DNA of 64,000 bases from an uncultured Allobosea sp. (GCF_945957345.1 NZ_CAMFKW010000007.1:1-64000); one strand, 5' to 3'; shown: positions 1-11,050, numbered from the stretch's first letter. Translations and numbers: made by a program. The notes: a model not told the origin generated them from the letters alone.

Positions 1-2746
1 CCCAGACATGCTTGGTCCAGTAGTGGAAATGCTCGGTCAGGCGGTAGGAGGTCGCCGCATAGGGGAACTTGTCGGAGGTCCCGAGCGCGGCGAGGTCGGC
101 GGGGAAGATGCGCGCGGCCGGGTTGCCGCGGATCTTGGGCGCCATCACGTTGGCGATGGGGCTTTCGAACGGCTCGTAATGCGCCGGGAACGGCCCGTCC
201 CGCATCAGTCCGCGGGAGAACAGGCGGCCCGAGCCCTCGGCATTCATGATGAAGGGACCGACATCGCGCGGCTTGGCGTTCACCGCGATGTCGGGCACGT
301 CGTAGCCGGTCCAGGCCGTGCCGTTCCACTCGATCAGCTTGCGCTTGGGGTCCCAGGCCTTGCCGTCGAGATCGGCCGATGCGCGGTTGTACAGGATGCG
401 CCTGTTGGCCGGCCAGGAGAACGCCCAGTTCGAATAGGCGCCGGTATTGCCGGGGTCGCTGGTGTCGCGCCGGGCCATCATGTTGCCCCGCTCGGTCCAG
501 CTGCCCGAATAGATCCAGCAGCCGCAGGCGGTCGAGCCGTCGTCGCGCAACTGGCCGAAGCTATCGACCTGCTTGCCCTTCTCCAGCAGCACCTTGCTCG
601 GGTCGGCCGGGTCGGTGACGGTGGAGACGACGTAGCCGTTCATCTCCTTGGCCATCTCGTCGGGCTGCGGGTCCAGCGGGTCGCGATAGGGCCAGTGCAG
701 GTTGACGATCGGATCGGGGAAGGCGCCGCCTTCCTTACGATAGAGCTCGCGCAGGCGCATATGCAGCTGCGCCATGATCCAGGTATCGGCCTTCGCCTCG
801 CCCGGAGGTTCCTGGCCCGGCCAGTGCCATTGCAGCCAGCGGCCGGAATTGACCAGCGAGCCCTCGTCCTCGGCGAAGCAGGAGGTCGGCAGCTCGAAGA
901 CCTCGGTCTGGATCGACTCCGACTTCACGTCGTTATGGACGCCCTCGTCCTTCCAGAACCGCGCCGTCTCCGTCTGAAGCGGGTCCATCACCACCAGGAA
1001 CTTCAGCTTCGACAGCGATTCCGTGATCTTGTTGCGGTTGGGCGCCGACAGGAGCGGGTTGAAGCCCTGGCAGAAATAGCCGTTGACCTTGCCCTGATGC
1101 ATCAAATCCATGATGCGCAGGAGGTCGTAGCCGGAGACATCGAGCTTCGGCAGCCATTGATAGGCGAATTCGTTCTCCGCCGTCGCAGCCGGGCCCCACA
1201 TCGACTTCAGGAAGCTCACCATGAACTTCCCGTAGTTCTGCCAGTAGCTCATCTGGTTGGGACGCAAGGGCTTGAAGCCGCGCGTCGACATATAGGTCTT
1301 GAAGTCGACCTCGCGATCCTTGGGGATGTTGAGATAGCCGGGGATCAGGTCCGACATCAGGCCGATGTCGGTCAGTCCCTGGATGTTGGAATGCCCACGC
1401 AGGGCATTCATGCCGCCGCCGCGCACGCCGATATTGCCCAGCATGAGCTGCAGCATGGCCATGGTGCGGATGTTCTGCGCGCCCTTGGAATGCTGCGTCC
1501 AGCCGAGCGCGTACATCGACGTCATCGTCCTGTCGCGCGCCGAGCACTCGGAGATCATCTTGCAGATCGCGAGATACTTGTCCTTCGGCGTGCCGCAGAT
1601 GCGCTCGACCATCTCCGGCGTATAGGCCGCGACATGCTGCTTCAGGAGCTGGAAGACGCAGCGCGGGTTCTGCAGTGTCTCGTCGACCTGGACATAGCCG
1701 TCAGGCCCGAGCTCGTATTCCCAGCTCGTCCGATCATAGTCGCGCTTGGCCTCGTCATAGCCCGAGAACAGGCCGTCCTGATAGGAGAAGCCTTCCTTCA
1801 CGAGATAGGGCGCGTTGGTGAAGGCGCGCACGTAGTCGTGCTGGATCTTGTCGTTCTCGATGCAATAGCGGATCACGCCCAGCAGGAAGGCGATGTCGGT
1901 GCCTTGCCGGATCGGCGCATAGAAATCCGAGACCGAAGCCGTGCGCGTGAAGCGCGGATCGACGACGATCAGCTTGGCGCCGCGCTGGGCCTTGGCCTCG
2001 GTGACCCATTTGAAGCCGCAGGGATGCGCTTCGGCAGCATTGCCACCCATGACGACGATGAGGTCGGTGTTCTTGATGTCCGTCCAGGAGTTGGTCATCG
2101 CACCGCGACCGAATGTTGGGGCCAGACTGGCCACCGTCGGTCCGTGTCAAACGCGCGCCTGGTTGTCGAACGCCAGAACTCCGAGGCTTCGCACGACCTT
2201 GTAGGTCAGGAAGGCCGTCTCGTTGGTGGTGGCCGAGGCCGCCAGGAAACCCGTGGTCAGCCAGCGGTTGACCGTCTGGCCGTCCTGGTTCTTGGCGATG
2301 AAGTTCTTGTCGCGATCGTCCTTCATCAGCCGCGCGATACGGTCGAGCGCCTCGTTCCAGCTGATCTGCCGGAAGGCCTTCTCGCCGGGGCCGCGATATT
2401 GCGGCACCTTGGTGCGCGTCTCCGAATGGACGAAATCGAGCAGGGCAGAGCCCTTCGGGCAGAGCGTGCCGCGATTGGTCGGGTGGTCCGGATCGCCCTC
2501 GATATGGATGACCGCCGGGTGGGCGTTCTTCGACTTGTCGCCCAGGCTGTACATGATCACGCCGCAGGCGACGGAACAGTACGGACAGGTATTTCGCGTT
2601 TCCGTGGTGCGCGCCAGCTTGAAGGGCCGCACGGCCTGGGCAAGTGCCTCCTCGGCACCGCCAAACCCGAGCGCAGCGACGGCAGAACCGGCGACACCCG
2701 CACCTGCGGCTTTCAGAAACTGGCGACGCGAGAGCTCATGCAGCAT
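1..2746 (-). CDS. fdnG: Formate dehydrogenase major (catalytic) subunit, selenocysteine-containing, C-terminus off window
   Basis: Molybdopterin (bis-MGD) catalytic subunit that oxidises formate to CO2 and passes electrons to a partner iron-sulfur subunit. The N-terminus has a twin-arginine signal (SRRQFLKA, residues 6-13), implying Tat export to the periplasm. Cys54, Cys57, Cys61 and Cys96 form the CxxC-x3-C...C [4Fe-4S] site. Codon 200 is UGA in the context ARV-U-HGPTVA, the conserved selenocysteine position of FdnG/FdoG enzymes. The frame stays open through it to the window edge, ending in LTEHFHYWTKH, so about 915 codons are visible and roughly 100 residues are missing. The ATG at 2746 is preceded by GGGAGGTT. 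Partner subunits would lie to the left, outside the window. Sequence alone does not separate FdnG from FdoG. Confidence 0.93.
2108..2149 (-). promoter_or_regulatory. Selenocysteine UGA codon and bacterial SECIS-like hairpin
   Basis: The UGA codon occupies 2149-2147. The transcript just after it can fold with an outer ACCGA/UCGGU stem (2141-2137 with 2112-2108) and an apical GGCC/GGCC stem (2132-2129 with 2123-2120) closing an AGUCU loop. In bacterial formate dehydrogenase mRNAs, SelB binds a hairpin immediately 3' of the UGA with a GU-containing apical loop, and this matches in place and form. No selA, selB, selD or tRNA-Sec gene is in this window. Confidence 0.85.
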
Positions 2747-2902
2747 CTCAACCTCCCAGGCGACGACGAAGCGTCGTTCGATTTGGAATAGTGAAACTCT
2801 GGGGGAGGGGCGTCAAGGCAAGCCTTCGCGACCGGGCGGGCAAGCTCTTAGACTTTCGGCCTACGATCGTGCCCTCCGCAGGGCCTTGCTTTGGTGGGGC
2901 TG

Positions 2903-3940
2903 TCAGGCGCGCCCGGCAGGCGTGCCCGTGGCCGGCAGCGGCTCATGGGCCACGTTGATATCGGTGGTCGCGCCGCCGCCCCAGGCGGAGGCGAGCTGGG
3001 CTACGACATGCCGGCCGAAGCTCTCATAGGGGATGCGGATCGAGGTCAGCCAGGGCGCGATCCAGTGATTGAGCGCATTGCCGTCGATGCCGACGAGGGT
3101 GCAGCGCTCGGGGATCGCGATGCCGGTCTCCGTGGCGCGGCGATAGGCGCCATAGGCGATCATGTCGCTGACGCAGAGCGCCCCGTCGGGCCAGCCGCCG
3201 CTCGCTTCCAGGCTTTTCGCCGCGGCATAGCCGATCTCGATATGCGACAGGCTGGGCGCGCTCGCCCTGCGGATATCGGCGTCCGAAATGCCCTGAGCGA
3301 CGAGCCTTTGAATAAAGCCTTCGGCACGTTCGGTCGTGCTGGAAGCGTTCAGGGTCGCCATCAGCACGGCGGTTCGCCGGATGCCCTGCGCCAGCAGATG
3401 GTCGGCGGCATCGGCGCCCGCCTTGCGGTTGTCGATGCCGACATAGGCGCCTCCGCCGATCGGGTTTCGCCGCGCGACGAAAACCATCGGATCGCCGCGT
3501 GTCTGCGCTTCGGCAAGGCCGGCACTGCCGACGGCGCTGACCATCACGTAACCGGCGACGAACTGGTCACGCATCGCCCGCAGATAATCGTCCTGCAGGT
3601 CCGCCCGGTCGTGGGTGTCGCAGAGAATCATGACATAGCCGGCGTCGCGCAGTGCCGCTTCCGTCGAGACCGCGATCGCGGCCATGGCGGGGTTGTCGAG
3701 ATTGGGCGCGAGCATCGCGACGACCCGGCTGGCGCGGCGCTTCAGCGCCCGTCCGACGGGATTGGGCCGGTAGCCGAGCCGTGCGATCGCCTGCTCGACG
3801 CGGGCGATCGTGTCGGGAGAGGCGCGCCCGCTCTTGCCGTTGACGATCCGCGAGACGGTCGCGACCGAGACTCCGGTCTCGCGCGCCACCGTGGCGAGCG
3901 AGACGCCGTCCTCCTGCGGTCTTGCGGCCCTTGCCGTCAT
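2903..3940 (-). CDS. LacI-family transcriptional regulator
   Basis: DNA-binding repressor of about 345 aa. The LacI helix-turn-helix and hinge helix are at residues 13-65 (SLATVARETGVSVATVSRIV, then YRPNPVGRALKRR), followed by a periplasmic-binding-protein-like effector domain. The start at 3940 is chosen because GGGGAGA lies just upstream and the protein then begins at the usual distance from the HTH; the frame extends upstream to 4036 without a matching ribosome site. It is divergent from a sugar ABC transporter and GH31 operon, with a perfect palindrome between them, so it is probably the local sugar-responsive repressor. The effector cannot be read from sequence. Confidence 0.92.
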   Translation of the reverse strand: MTARAARPQEDGVSLATVARETGVSVATVSRIVNGKSGRASPDTIARVEQAIARLGYRPNPVGRALKRRASRVVAMLAPNLDNPAMAAIAVSTEAALRDAGYVMILCDTHDRADLQDDYLRAMRDQFVAGYVMVSAVGSAGLAEAQTRGDPMVFVARRNPIGGGAYVGIDNRKAGADAADHLLAQGIRRTAVLMATLNASSTTERAEGFIQRLVAQGISDADIRRASAPSLSHIEIGYAAAKSLEASGGWPDGALCVSDMIAYGAYRRATETGIAIPERCTLVGIDGNALNHWIAPWLTSIRIPYESFGRHVVAQLASAWGGGATTDINVAHEPLPATGTPAGRA

Positions 3941-4034
3941 GATTCTCCCCGGTGCCAGCGCGCGATTCGAAACCGGTCGGCAGGTCTGAAGCCGGCTAAC
4001 GCAGCCATGCCGGTTCGTCTGCCCGTTGACAAGC

Positions 4035-4052
4035 AAGGCAAACGTTTGCCTT
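4035..4052. promoter_or_regulatory. LacI-family operator palindrome
   Basis: The 18-bp sequence AAGGCAAACGTTTGCCTT is a perfect inverted repeat around a central CG, the classic LacI/GalR operator form. It starts 4 bp after a TTGACA box (4026-4031) on the plus strand, and a second TTGACA box on the minus strand (4064-4059) flanks it on the other side. Bound repressor could therefore block both divergent promoters. The -10 elements are not clear. Confidence 0.8.
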
Positions 4053-4108
4053 AGTAATTGTCAAGGTGCCCGCCGAGGTGCCGCGATCAGGCAAGGGATG
4101 GAACGCAG

Positions 4109-5386
<1,278 letters not shown>

Positions 5387-5391
5387 GGCCG

Positions 5392-6414
5392 ATGGCCTCC
5401 GCCGAGACAAAGCCGCGCCGCGAGGGCGAGGGCGCCGCCGGCCTTCTCGCCGCGCCGCTCACGCTCCTGATGCGCCTTGTCGATGGACCGATGCGGGCGC
5501 TGCAGCGCCTGATCGGCGAGCGGCGGATGGCCTATGTCTTCATCCTGCCGAACCTCGCCTTCTTCTCGCTCTTCGTCTTCCTGCCGCTGATCATCAACGT
5601 GATCTTCTCGGTGACGGGCGGGGCGGGGCTGTTCCCGAGCGAACGTCCTTTCGTCGGGACACAGCAATACGGCTATCTCTTCGATTGCGGTTCCTTCCTC
5701 GATCCGTCCTCCTGTCGCGAGGATCATTTCTGGCGCGGCGTTTCCAACACCGCGCGCTTCACCGTCTTCCAGGTCACGGCGATGGTGCTGTTCTCGCTGC
5801 TGACCGCGATCGTGCTGAACATGAAGATCCGGGCGCGCGGCTTCTTCCGCGCGGTCTATTTCTTCCCGGTCCTGCTATCGCCGGTGGTGGTAGCGCTGAC
5901 CTGGAAATGGATTCTCCAGCGCGACGGCCTGCTCAATGCCGCGATCACCTCGATCGGCGGCGAGCGCATCCTGCTCCTGGTCGATCCGAGCTGGGCGATG
6001 TTCTGGATCGTCTTCGTCTCGGTCTGGGCCCATATGGGCTTCTACACGCTGATCCTGCTCGCCGGCCTCCAGGCCATCCCCGCCGATCTCTATGAGGCGG
6101 CCGAGATGGACGCGACGCCGCGCTGGCGCGTGTTCTGGCGCATCACCCTGCCGCTGCTCTGGCCGAACATGATCGTCGTGATCGTACTCGCGCTGATCAA
6201 GGGCGTGCAGACCTTCGACGAGGTCTTCGTGCTCACCGGCGGCGGCCCGGGCACGGCGACGCTGATGATCGTGCACTACATCTACGAGACGGCCTTCGCC
6301 AATCAGGTCCAGAATTTCGGGCTGGCGGCGGCAGCCTCCGTCGTGCTCGGCATCGTGCTCTTCGCGTTGACGCTGGCTCAGCTCGCGGCGAGCCGTCGGA
6401 AGGGGGCCGCATGA
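5392..6414 (+). CDS. Sugar ABC transporter permease, MalF/UgpA type
   Basis: Inner-membrane permease of 340 aa with about six transmembrane segments after a roughly 45-residue cytoplasmic N-terminus. The EAA loop that docks on the ATPase (EAAEMDATPRWRVFWRITLP) starts near residue 234. A loop between the first two membrane spans holds two cysteines (DCGSFLDPSSC). It starts 5 bp after the binding-protein stop and its own stop overlaps the next start (ATGA), so the two permeases are translationally coupled. Confidence 0.93.
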   Translation: MASAETKPRREGEGAAGLLAAPLTLLMRLVDGPMRALQRLIGERRMAYVFILPNLAFFSLFVFLPLIINVIFSVTGGAGLFPSERPFVGTQQYGYLFDCGSFLDPSSCREDHFWRGVSNTARFTVFQVTAMVLFSLLTAIVLNMKIRARGFFRAVYFFPVLLSPVVVALTWKWILQRDGLLNAAITSIGGERILLLVDPSWAMFWIVFVSVWAHMGFYTLILLAGLQAIPADLYEAAEMDATPRWRVFWRITLPLLWPNMIVVIVLALIKGVQTFDEVFVLTGGGPGTATLMIVHYIYETAFANQVQNFGLAAAASVVLGIVLFALTLAQLAASRRKGAA

Positions 6415-7463
6415 GCCTCGCCACGCGCATGATGACCGCCCGGCGCAAGCCCGGCCGCTGGCATTGGACCGATATCGCGGCTTATGCCTATCTCGCGCTC
6501 GGCGTCGTGCTGATGTTCGGCCCGGTCCTCTGGCTCGGCCTCTCGTCCTTCAAGACGCAGGCCGGCCTCCTCGAATTCCCGCCCTCGCTGCTGCCGATGT
6601 CGCAGAAGGAGGTGGCGGTGCCCGGCCAGGCCCAGAAGCTGCCGCTCTTCGAGGTCGAGATGCCGGATGGCTCGAAGCGCGTGCTGGCGCAGGTCCGCCG
6701 CATCGGCATCCAGGCTCAGATGGTCGATCCCGAGAAGCCCGGTGAGACGATCCGCGTCCCCATCGACAAGCGCACACCCGTCCGTGAGTTCAAGCTCGCC
6801 ACAGAGAATTACACCGAGCCACTGGAGCGCTTCGCCTTTACCCGCTTCCTGTGGAATTCGGTGTTCGTCACGCTGGTCGCGACGATCATCACGCTGATCA
6901 TCAACTCGATGGCGGCTTATGCGCTCTCGATCTACGAATTTCGCGGCAAGACGGCGGTGATGCTGATGGTCATCGGCACGCTGATGATCCCGATCACGAT
7001 CATCCTCGTGCCGGTCTATCTCGTCATCACCAAACTCGGGCTGGTCAACTCCCTCTGGGCCGTGATCCTGCCCGGCGCGGCGACCCCGACCGGCGTCTTC
7101 CTGCTGCGCCAGTACATGCTGACCCTGCCGCGCGACCTGATCGAGGCCGCCCGCATGGACAAGGCGTCGGAGTGGCAGATCTACTGGCGCATCGTCATGC
7201 CGCTCGCCATGCCGGCGCTCGCCGTCCTCGCGATCTTCTCGATCATGTGGCGCTGGAACGAGTTCCTCTGGCCGCTGGCCGTGCTGACCAAGACCGAGTC
7301 CTACACGCTCCAGATCGGCCTGAACGCCTTCCAGGGCGAGTTGCAGACGCAATGGCATTACCTGCTCGCGATGACAGTGGTGACGCTGCTGCCGGTCGCG
7401 CTGGTCTTCGTCTTCCTGCAGCGCTTCATCACCACCGGCATCGCCAATACGGGAATGAAATAA
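6411..7463 (+). CDS. Sugar ABC transporter permease, MalG/UgpE type, with large periplasmic insert
   Basis: Second permease, 350 aa. The first membrane span (about residues 25-50) is followed by an unusually long polar stretch of about 90 residues before the second span near residue 145. Family members usually have a shorter loop here. The insert is proline- and charge-rich (for example VDPEKPGETIRVPIDKRTPV) and looks like a small beta-rich periplasmic domain. The EAA loop (EAARMDKASEWQIYWRIVMP) starts near residue 244. The start overlaps the upstream stop by ATGA, and the end overlaps the ATPase start by TAATG. Confidence 0.92.
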   Translation: MSLATRMMTARRKPGRWHWTDIAAYAYLALGVVLMFGPVLWLGLSSFKTQAGLLEFPPSLLPMSQKEVAVPGQAQKLPLFEVEMPDGSKRVLAQVRRIGIQAQMVDPEKPGETIRVPIDKRTPVREFKLATENYTEPLERFAFTRFLWNSVFVTLVATIITLIINSMAAYALSIYEFRGKTAVMLMVIGTLMIPITIILVPVYLVITKLGLVNSLWAVILPGAATPTGVFLLRQYMLTLPRDLIEAARMDKASEWQIYWRIVMPLAMPALAVLAIFSIMWRWNEFLWPLAVLTKTESYTLQIGLNAFQGELQTQWHYLLAMTVVTLLPVALVFVFLQRFITTGIANTGMK

Positions 7464-8530
7464 TGGCCGGGCTGAAACTTTCCGGCGTCCGCAAGGCCTA
7501 TGGTGCGACGACGGTGCTGCACGGCATCGATCTCGACGTGGCCGATGGCGAATTCGTCGTCTTCGTCGGCCCCTCCGGCTGCGGCAAGTCGACCCTGCTG
7601 CGCTCGATCGCCGGGCTGGAGGAGATCACCGGCGGCACGATCGCGATCGACGACACCGACGCGACCCATCTGCCGGCTTCCGAGCGTGGCCTTGCGATGG
7701 TGTTCCAGTCCTACGCGCTCTACCCGCATATGACCGTCCGGGCGAATATGGCCTTCGCGCTGGAGAACATGGGGTTCAAGCGCGACGAGATCGACAAGCG
7801 CGTGAAGCGCGCGGCCGAGATGCTGCGCCTCACCGACTATCTCGAGCGCAAGCCCAAGGCGCTCTCCGGCGGCCAGCGTCAGCGCGTCGCCATCGGCCGT
7901 GCGATCGTGCGCGATCCAAAGATCTTCCTGTTCGATGAGCCGCTCTCGAATCTCGACGCGGAATTGCGTGTCGCCACGCGTAAGGAGCTCGCCGCGCTCC
8001 ATGCCGAGATCGGCGGCACGATGATCTACGTCACCCACGATCAGGTCGAGGCGATGACGCTGGCGCACCGCATCGTCGTGCTCCAAGGCGGCCGGATCGA
8101 GCAGGTTGGTACGCCGCTCGACCTCTACAACCGCCCCGACAATCTCTTCGTCGCCGGCTTCATCGGCTCGCCGCGCATGAACCTGCTGCCCGGACGCGTC
8201 ACCGCCGCCGGCAAGGTCGCGCTGGGCGAGGGCGGTCATGAAGTCGCCTGTGCCACCGGCCGACTTGCTACCGGCAGCAAGGTCACTCTCGGTATCCGCC
8301 CCGAGCATCTGGCGCTGGCGCCGGACGGGCAGGGGCTGCCGCTCGCCATCGACCTCGTCGAGCGGCTGGGCGGCGAGAGCTACCTTTACGGGACCGCCGC
8401 CAGCCTGCCCCAGATCACGCTCCGGCTCGACGGTCAGAGCGAGCATGAGCGGGGCCACGGCGTCGCGCTCGCCTTCCCGCAGCAGAGCCTGCACCTGTTC
8501 GACGAAGCCGGCCGGGCGATCCGGTCCTGA
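7463..8530 (+). CDS. Sugar ABC transporter ATP-binding protein, UgpC/MsmK/MalK type
   Basis: Cytoplasmic ATPase of 355 aa energising the two upstream permeases. Visible motifs are Walker A GPSGCGKS (36-43), Q-loop Gln82, signature LSGGQ (134-138), Walker B IFLFDEP (154-160) with catalytic Glu159, and an H-loop in YVTHDQVEAM. About 120 further residues form the TOBE/regulatory domain typical of CUT1 ATPases. The start ATG shares its A with the TAA stop of the permease, so translation is coupled. Confidence 0.95.
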   Translation: MAGLKLSGVRKAYGATTVLHGIDLDVADGEFVVFVGPSGCGKSTLLRSIAGLEEITGGTIAIDDTDATHLPASERGLAMVFQSYALYPHMTVRANMAFALENMGFKRDEIDKRVKRAAEMLRLTDYLERKPKALSGGQRQRVAIGRAIVRDPKIFLFDEPLSNLDAELRVATRKELAALHAEIGGTMIYVTHDQVEAMTLAHRIVVLQGGRIEQVGTPLDLYNRPDNLFVAGFIGSPRMNLLPGRVTAAGKVALGEGGHEVACATGRLATGSKVTLGIRPEHLALAPDGQGLPLAIDLVERLGGESYLYGTAASLPQITLRLDGQSEHERGHGVALAFPQQSLHLFDEAGRAIRS

Positions 8531-8549
8531 AATTACCGAGAGATACCCT

Positions 8550-10841
8550 ATGAAAGCCCTCAGCCAAGGCCACTATCTCGGCCGCGATGGCGAAGCCGCC
8601 CTGTTCGATCTCGGGCTCGGCTACACGCTCTGTGTTCGCATCCTCGAAGGCGATATCGGCCGTGTCACGCTGAAGCCGCAGGACGGCTACCGCCTCGACC
8701 GTGGCTGGTCGATCGCGCCCGGCGGGCTGGAGCCGCCCTATGAAGGACGTCCGCGCGGCAGCCTGGACGGTTTCGCCTGCCCGAAGACGGATATCCGCGC
8801 CGGCGCAGGCAAGGTCGTCATCGCCGCCGGCGGGCTCATCGCCGAAGTCACGCTCGCTCCCTTCGGCATCGCCTGGCGTCGCAACGGCGAGGACAAGCCC
8901 TTCCTGCAGGACCGCACCACGCAGGCCTACCTCGTCTCGCCTCGCACCGGCGCGCTCGCGCATTTCATGGCCCGCGACTATCACGAGCGCCATTACGGCC
9001 TCGGCGACAAGGCTGGTCCGCTGGATCGCACCGGCCGGCGCTTCGCCATCGACGCGGTCGACCCCTGCGGGTTCGATGCCGAATTGTCCGACCCGCTCTA
9101 CAAGATGCTGCCCTTCTTCATCGTTGATGGGGCGGCCGGCGCGCATGGCGTCTTCTACGACAATCTTTCGACCGGCAGCGTCGATTTCGGCTGCACGCTC
9201 GACAATTACCACGGCCTCTTTCGCTCCTGGAAAGGCGATGACGGCGACCTCGATTACTACGTCATGGCCGGCCCGACCGTGCCGGATGTCGTCAGGCGCT
9301 TTTCCTGGCTGACTGGCGGGCAGGCCTTCGCGCCGCTCTGGTCCTTCGGCTTCGGCGTGACCTCGATGGCGATCGCCGATGCGCCCGATGCCGATGCCCG
9401 CATCAGCGATTTCATCGGCAAGCTGGAGACGCATCGCATCCCCTGCGACTCGTTCCATTTCGGCTCGGGCTATACCCAGATCGGCCATCGCCGCTACGCC
9501 TTCAACTGGAACCGGCAGAAGTTTCCAGATCCCAAGGCGACGATGCAGCGCCTGAACGATGTCGGCATCTTCACGGTCGCCAATCTCAAGCCCTGCCTCC
9601 TCGACGATCACCCGCGCCTGAAGGAGGCGCTCGACGGTGATTTCCTCGTCCGCGACGGGGACAGCGGCAAGCCGGCCGTCGCCCAGTTCTGGGACGGGCT
9701 CGGCTTCCATCTCGACTACACCAACCCCAAGGGCCGTGCCTGGTGGCGCGACGGCATCGAGACCGCGCTGCTCGATTACGGCTTCACCACCGTCTGGAAC
9801 GACAACAACGAATACGAGATCTGGGACGAGGACGCGCTTTGCGACGGCGACGGCCGCCCTTTCAGGCAGGCTCTGGCACGCCCGGCCCAACCGCTCTTGA
9901 TGACCAAGCTCTCCTATGAGGCGCAGGCCGATCGCCAGCCCGGCAAGCGCCAATACGCGATCACGCGCGGCGGCTGCGCCGGCATCTCGCGCTATGCCCA
10001 GACCTGGTCCGGCGACAACGAGACCGCCTGGAAGACGCTGCGCTACAACCTGACGCAGGGGCTCAACATGAGCCTCTCGGGCATGTTCTCGATCGGCCAC
10101 GATGTCGGCGGCTTTCACGGCCCGACGCCCGGCCCCGAGCTCTTCGTGCGCTTCAACGAGTTCTGCTCGCTCTGGCCGCGCATGGTCATGAATTCTTGGA
10201 ACGATGACGGCGTCGTCAACCTGCCCTGGATGTATCCGGAGATGGTACCGCAGGTGCGCGAGGCGATTTCGCTGCGCTATCGGCTGATGCCCTATCTCTA
10301 CACGTTGATGTGGCGCGCCAGCCGCGACGGCACCCCGGCGATCCGCCCGCTGCTTTGGGATTTCCCGCGGGATGCGACGGCCGTGAAGACCGACGACGCC
10401 TTCATGCTCGGGCCGGACGTGTTGGTCGCGCCCGTGCTGGAGGAGGGGGCGCGGGAGCGCAGCATCTACCTGCCGGTCCATGAAGGCGGCTGGTATGACT
10501 GGCATACCGGCCAGCATTTCGACGGCGGCGCCGTGGTGACTGTCGCTGCGCCGCTCGGGCGCCTGCCGGTCTTCGCCCGGGCCGGCGCGCTGATCCCGCT
10601 CGGCAATCCCGAGGGCATCGACGATCTCCGCGAGATTCTCGTCTGTGGCCTCGTAGAGGGTGCGTCGGGCGAACTCTACGAGGATGATGGCGACACCGCC
10701 GACTGGCGCGGTGCCGGCGCGACGCTCATCCGGTTCAAGGTCAAGAAGGGCGAGATCGCCGTCGAACAGGAGGGGGATCGCGACCCTATCTTCGATCGCA
10801 TCGCGATCCGGCAGATCGGGGACGGGGCGGGCGCGCTCTAG
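8550..10841 (+). CDS. Glycoside hydrolase family 31 (alpha-glucosidase / alpha-xylosidase type)
   Basis: Retaining alpha-glycosidase of 763 aa without a signal peptide, so it probably acts in the cytoplasm on imported substrate. The GH31 nucleophile region is VWNDNNE with Asp418 as the expected nucleophile. RYAQTWSGDN places the expected acid/base at Asp489. An N-terminal beta-sandwich (about 1-230) and C-terminal beta domains fit the family. It starts 19 bp after the transporter ATPase and closes the operon. GH31 members act on alpha-glucosides, alpha-xylosides, alpha-galactosides or sulfoquinovosides, and which applies here is not decidable by eye. Confidence 0.9.
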   Translation: MKALSQGHYLGRDGEAALFDLGLGYTLCVRILEGDIGRVTLKPQDGYRLDRGWSIAPGGLEPPYEGRPRGSLDGFACPKTDIRAGAGKVVIAAGGLIAEVTLAPFGIAWRRNGEDKPFLQDRTTQAYLVSPRTGALAHFMARDYHERHYGLGDKAGPLDRTGRRFAIDAVDPCGFDAELSDPLYKMLPFFIVDGAAGAHGVFYDNLSTGSVDFGCTLDNYHGLFRSWKGDDGDLDYYVMAGPTVPDVVRRFSWLTGGQAFAPLWSFGFGVTSMAIADAPDADARISDFIGKLETHRIPCDSFHFGSGYTQIGHRRYAFNWNRQKFPDPKATMQRLNDVGIFTVANLKPCLLDDHPRLKEALDGDFLVRDGDSGKPAVAQFWDGLGFHLDYTNPKGRAWWRDGIETALLDYGFTTVWNDNNEYEIWDEDALCDGDGRPFRQALARPAQPLLMTKLSYEAQADRQPGKRQYAITRGGCAGISRYAQTWSGDNETAWKTLRYNLTQGLNMSLSGMFSIGHDVGGFHGPTPGPELFVRFNEFCSLWPRMVMNSWNDDGVVNLPWMYPEMVPQVREAISLRYRLMPYLYTLMWRASRDGTPAIRPLLWDFPRDATAVKTDDAFMLGPDVLVAPVLEEGARERSIYLPVHEGGWYDWHTGQHFDGGAVVTVAAPLGRLPVFARAGALIPLGNPEGIDDLREILVCGLVEGASGELYEDDGDTADWRGAGATLIRFKVKKGEIAVEQEGDRDPIFDRIAIRQIGDGAGAL

Positions 10842-10928
10842 GCCGCACTGCGGTCCAGCGACAACAAGCTGTCATTCCGCAGGCTGGCGTAGCCCGAGCC
10901 GGAACCCTGCTCGCGACCCTGGCCACTT

Positions 10929-11023
10929 CTCGTCATGCTCGCCCTCGTGGCGAGCATCCACATCTTTGACACTTGCGCACGAACGGGGACGTGATGGCCG
11001 GGGCAAGCCCCACCATAACGGCC
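10929..11023. repeat. Composite palindromic intergenic repeat (REP-like)
   Basis: Two hairpins lie head to tail between the GH31 gene and the FadR-type regulator. The first is ATGCTCGCC/GGCGAGCAT (10935-10943 with 10949-10957, 5-nt loop). The second is centred on GGGGCAAGCCCC (11002-11013), with an outer ATGG/CCAT match. This paired CGTCATGCTCG... / ...GACCATAACG layout resembles dispersed intergenic repeats common in Rhizobiales genomes. Copy number cannot be seen here. It may also act as transcript end for the GH31 operon. Confidence 0.6.
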
Positions 11024-11050
11024 ACAGCCCGTGAAAATGGGGAAGTAAGG

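Noticed and set aside
2147-2149. The in-frame stop in the formate dehydrogenase gene as a nonsense mutation or pseudogene
   Set aside because: It is TGA at the exact family Sec position, followed by a SECIS-like hairpin and a long intact frame.
8-2791. A 927-codon open frame on the plus strand
   Set aside because: It is antisense to the formate dehydrogenase gene. High-GC codon use keeps this frame open, and its translation has no recognisable domains.
8415-10517. A 700-codon minus-strand frame
   Set aside because: It is the mirror of the GH31 gene, which has both catalytic motifs in order; the mirror frame has none.
8550-10841. GH31 enzyme as a sulfoquinovosidase with a sulfo-ED pathway
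   Set aside because: The SDR and dehydratase downstream are under a separate regulator, no sulfo-sugar aldolase or exporter is present, and no diagnostic sulfonate-binding motif could be confirmed by eye.
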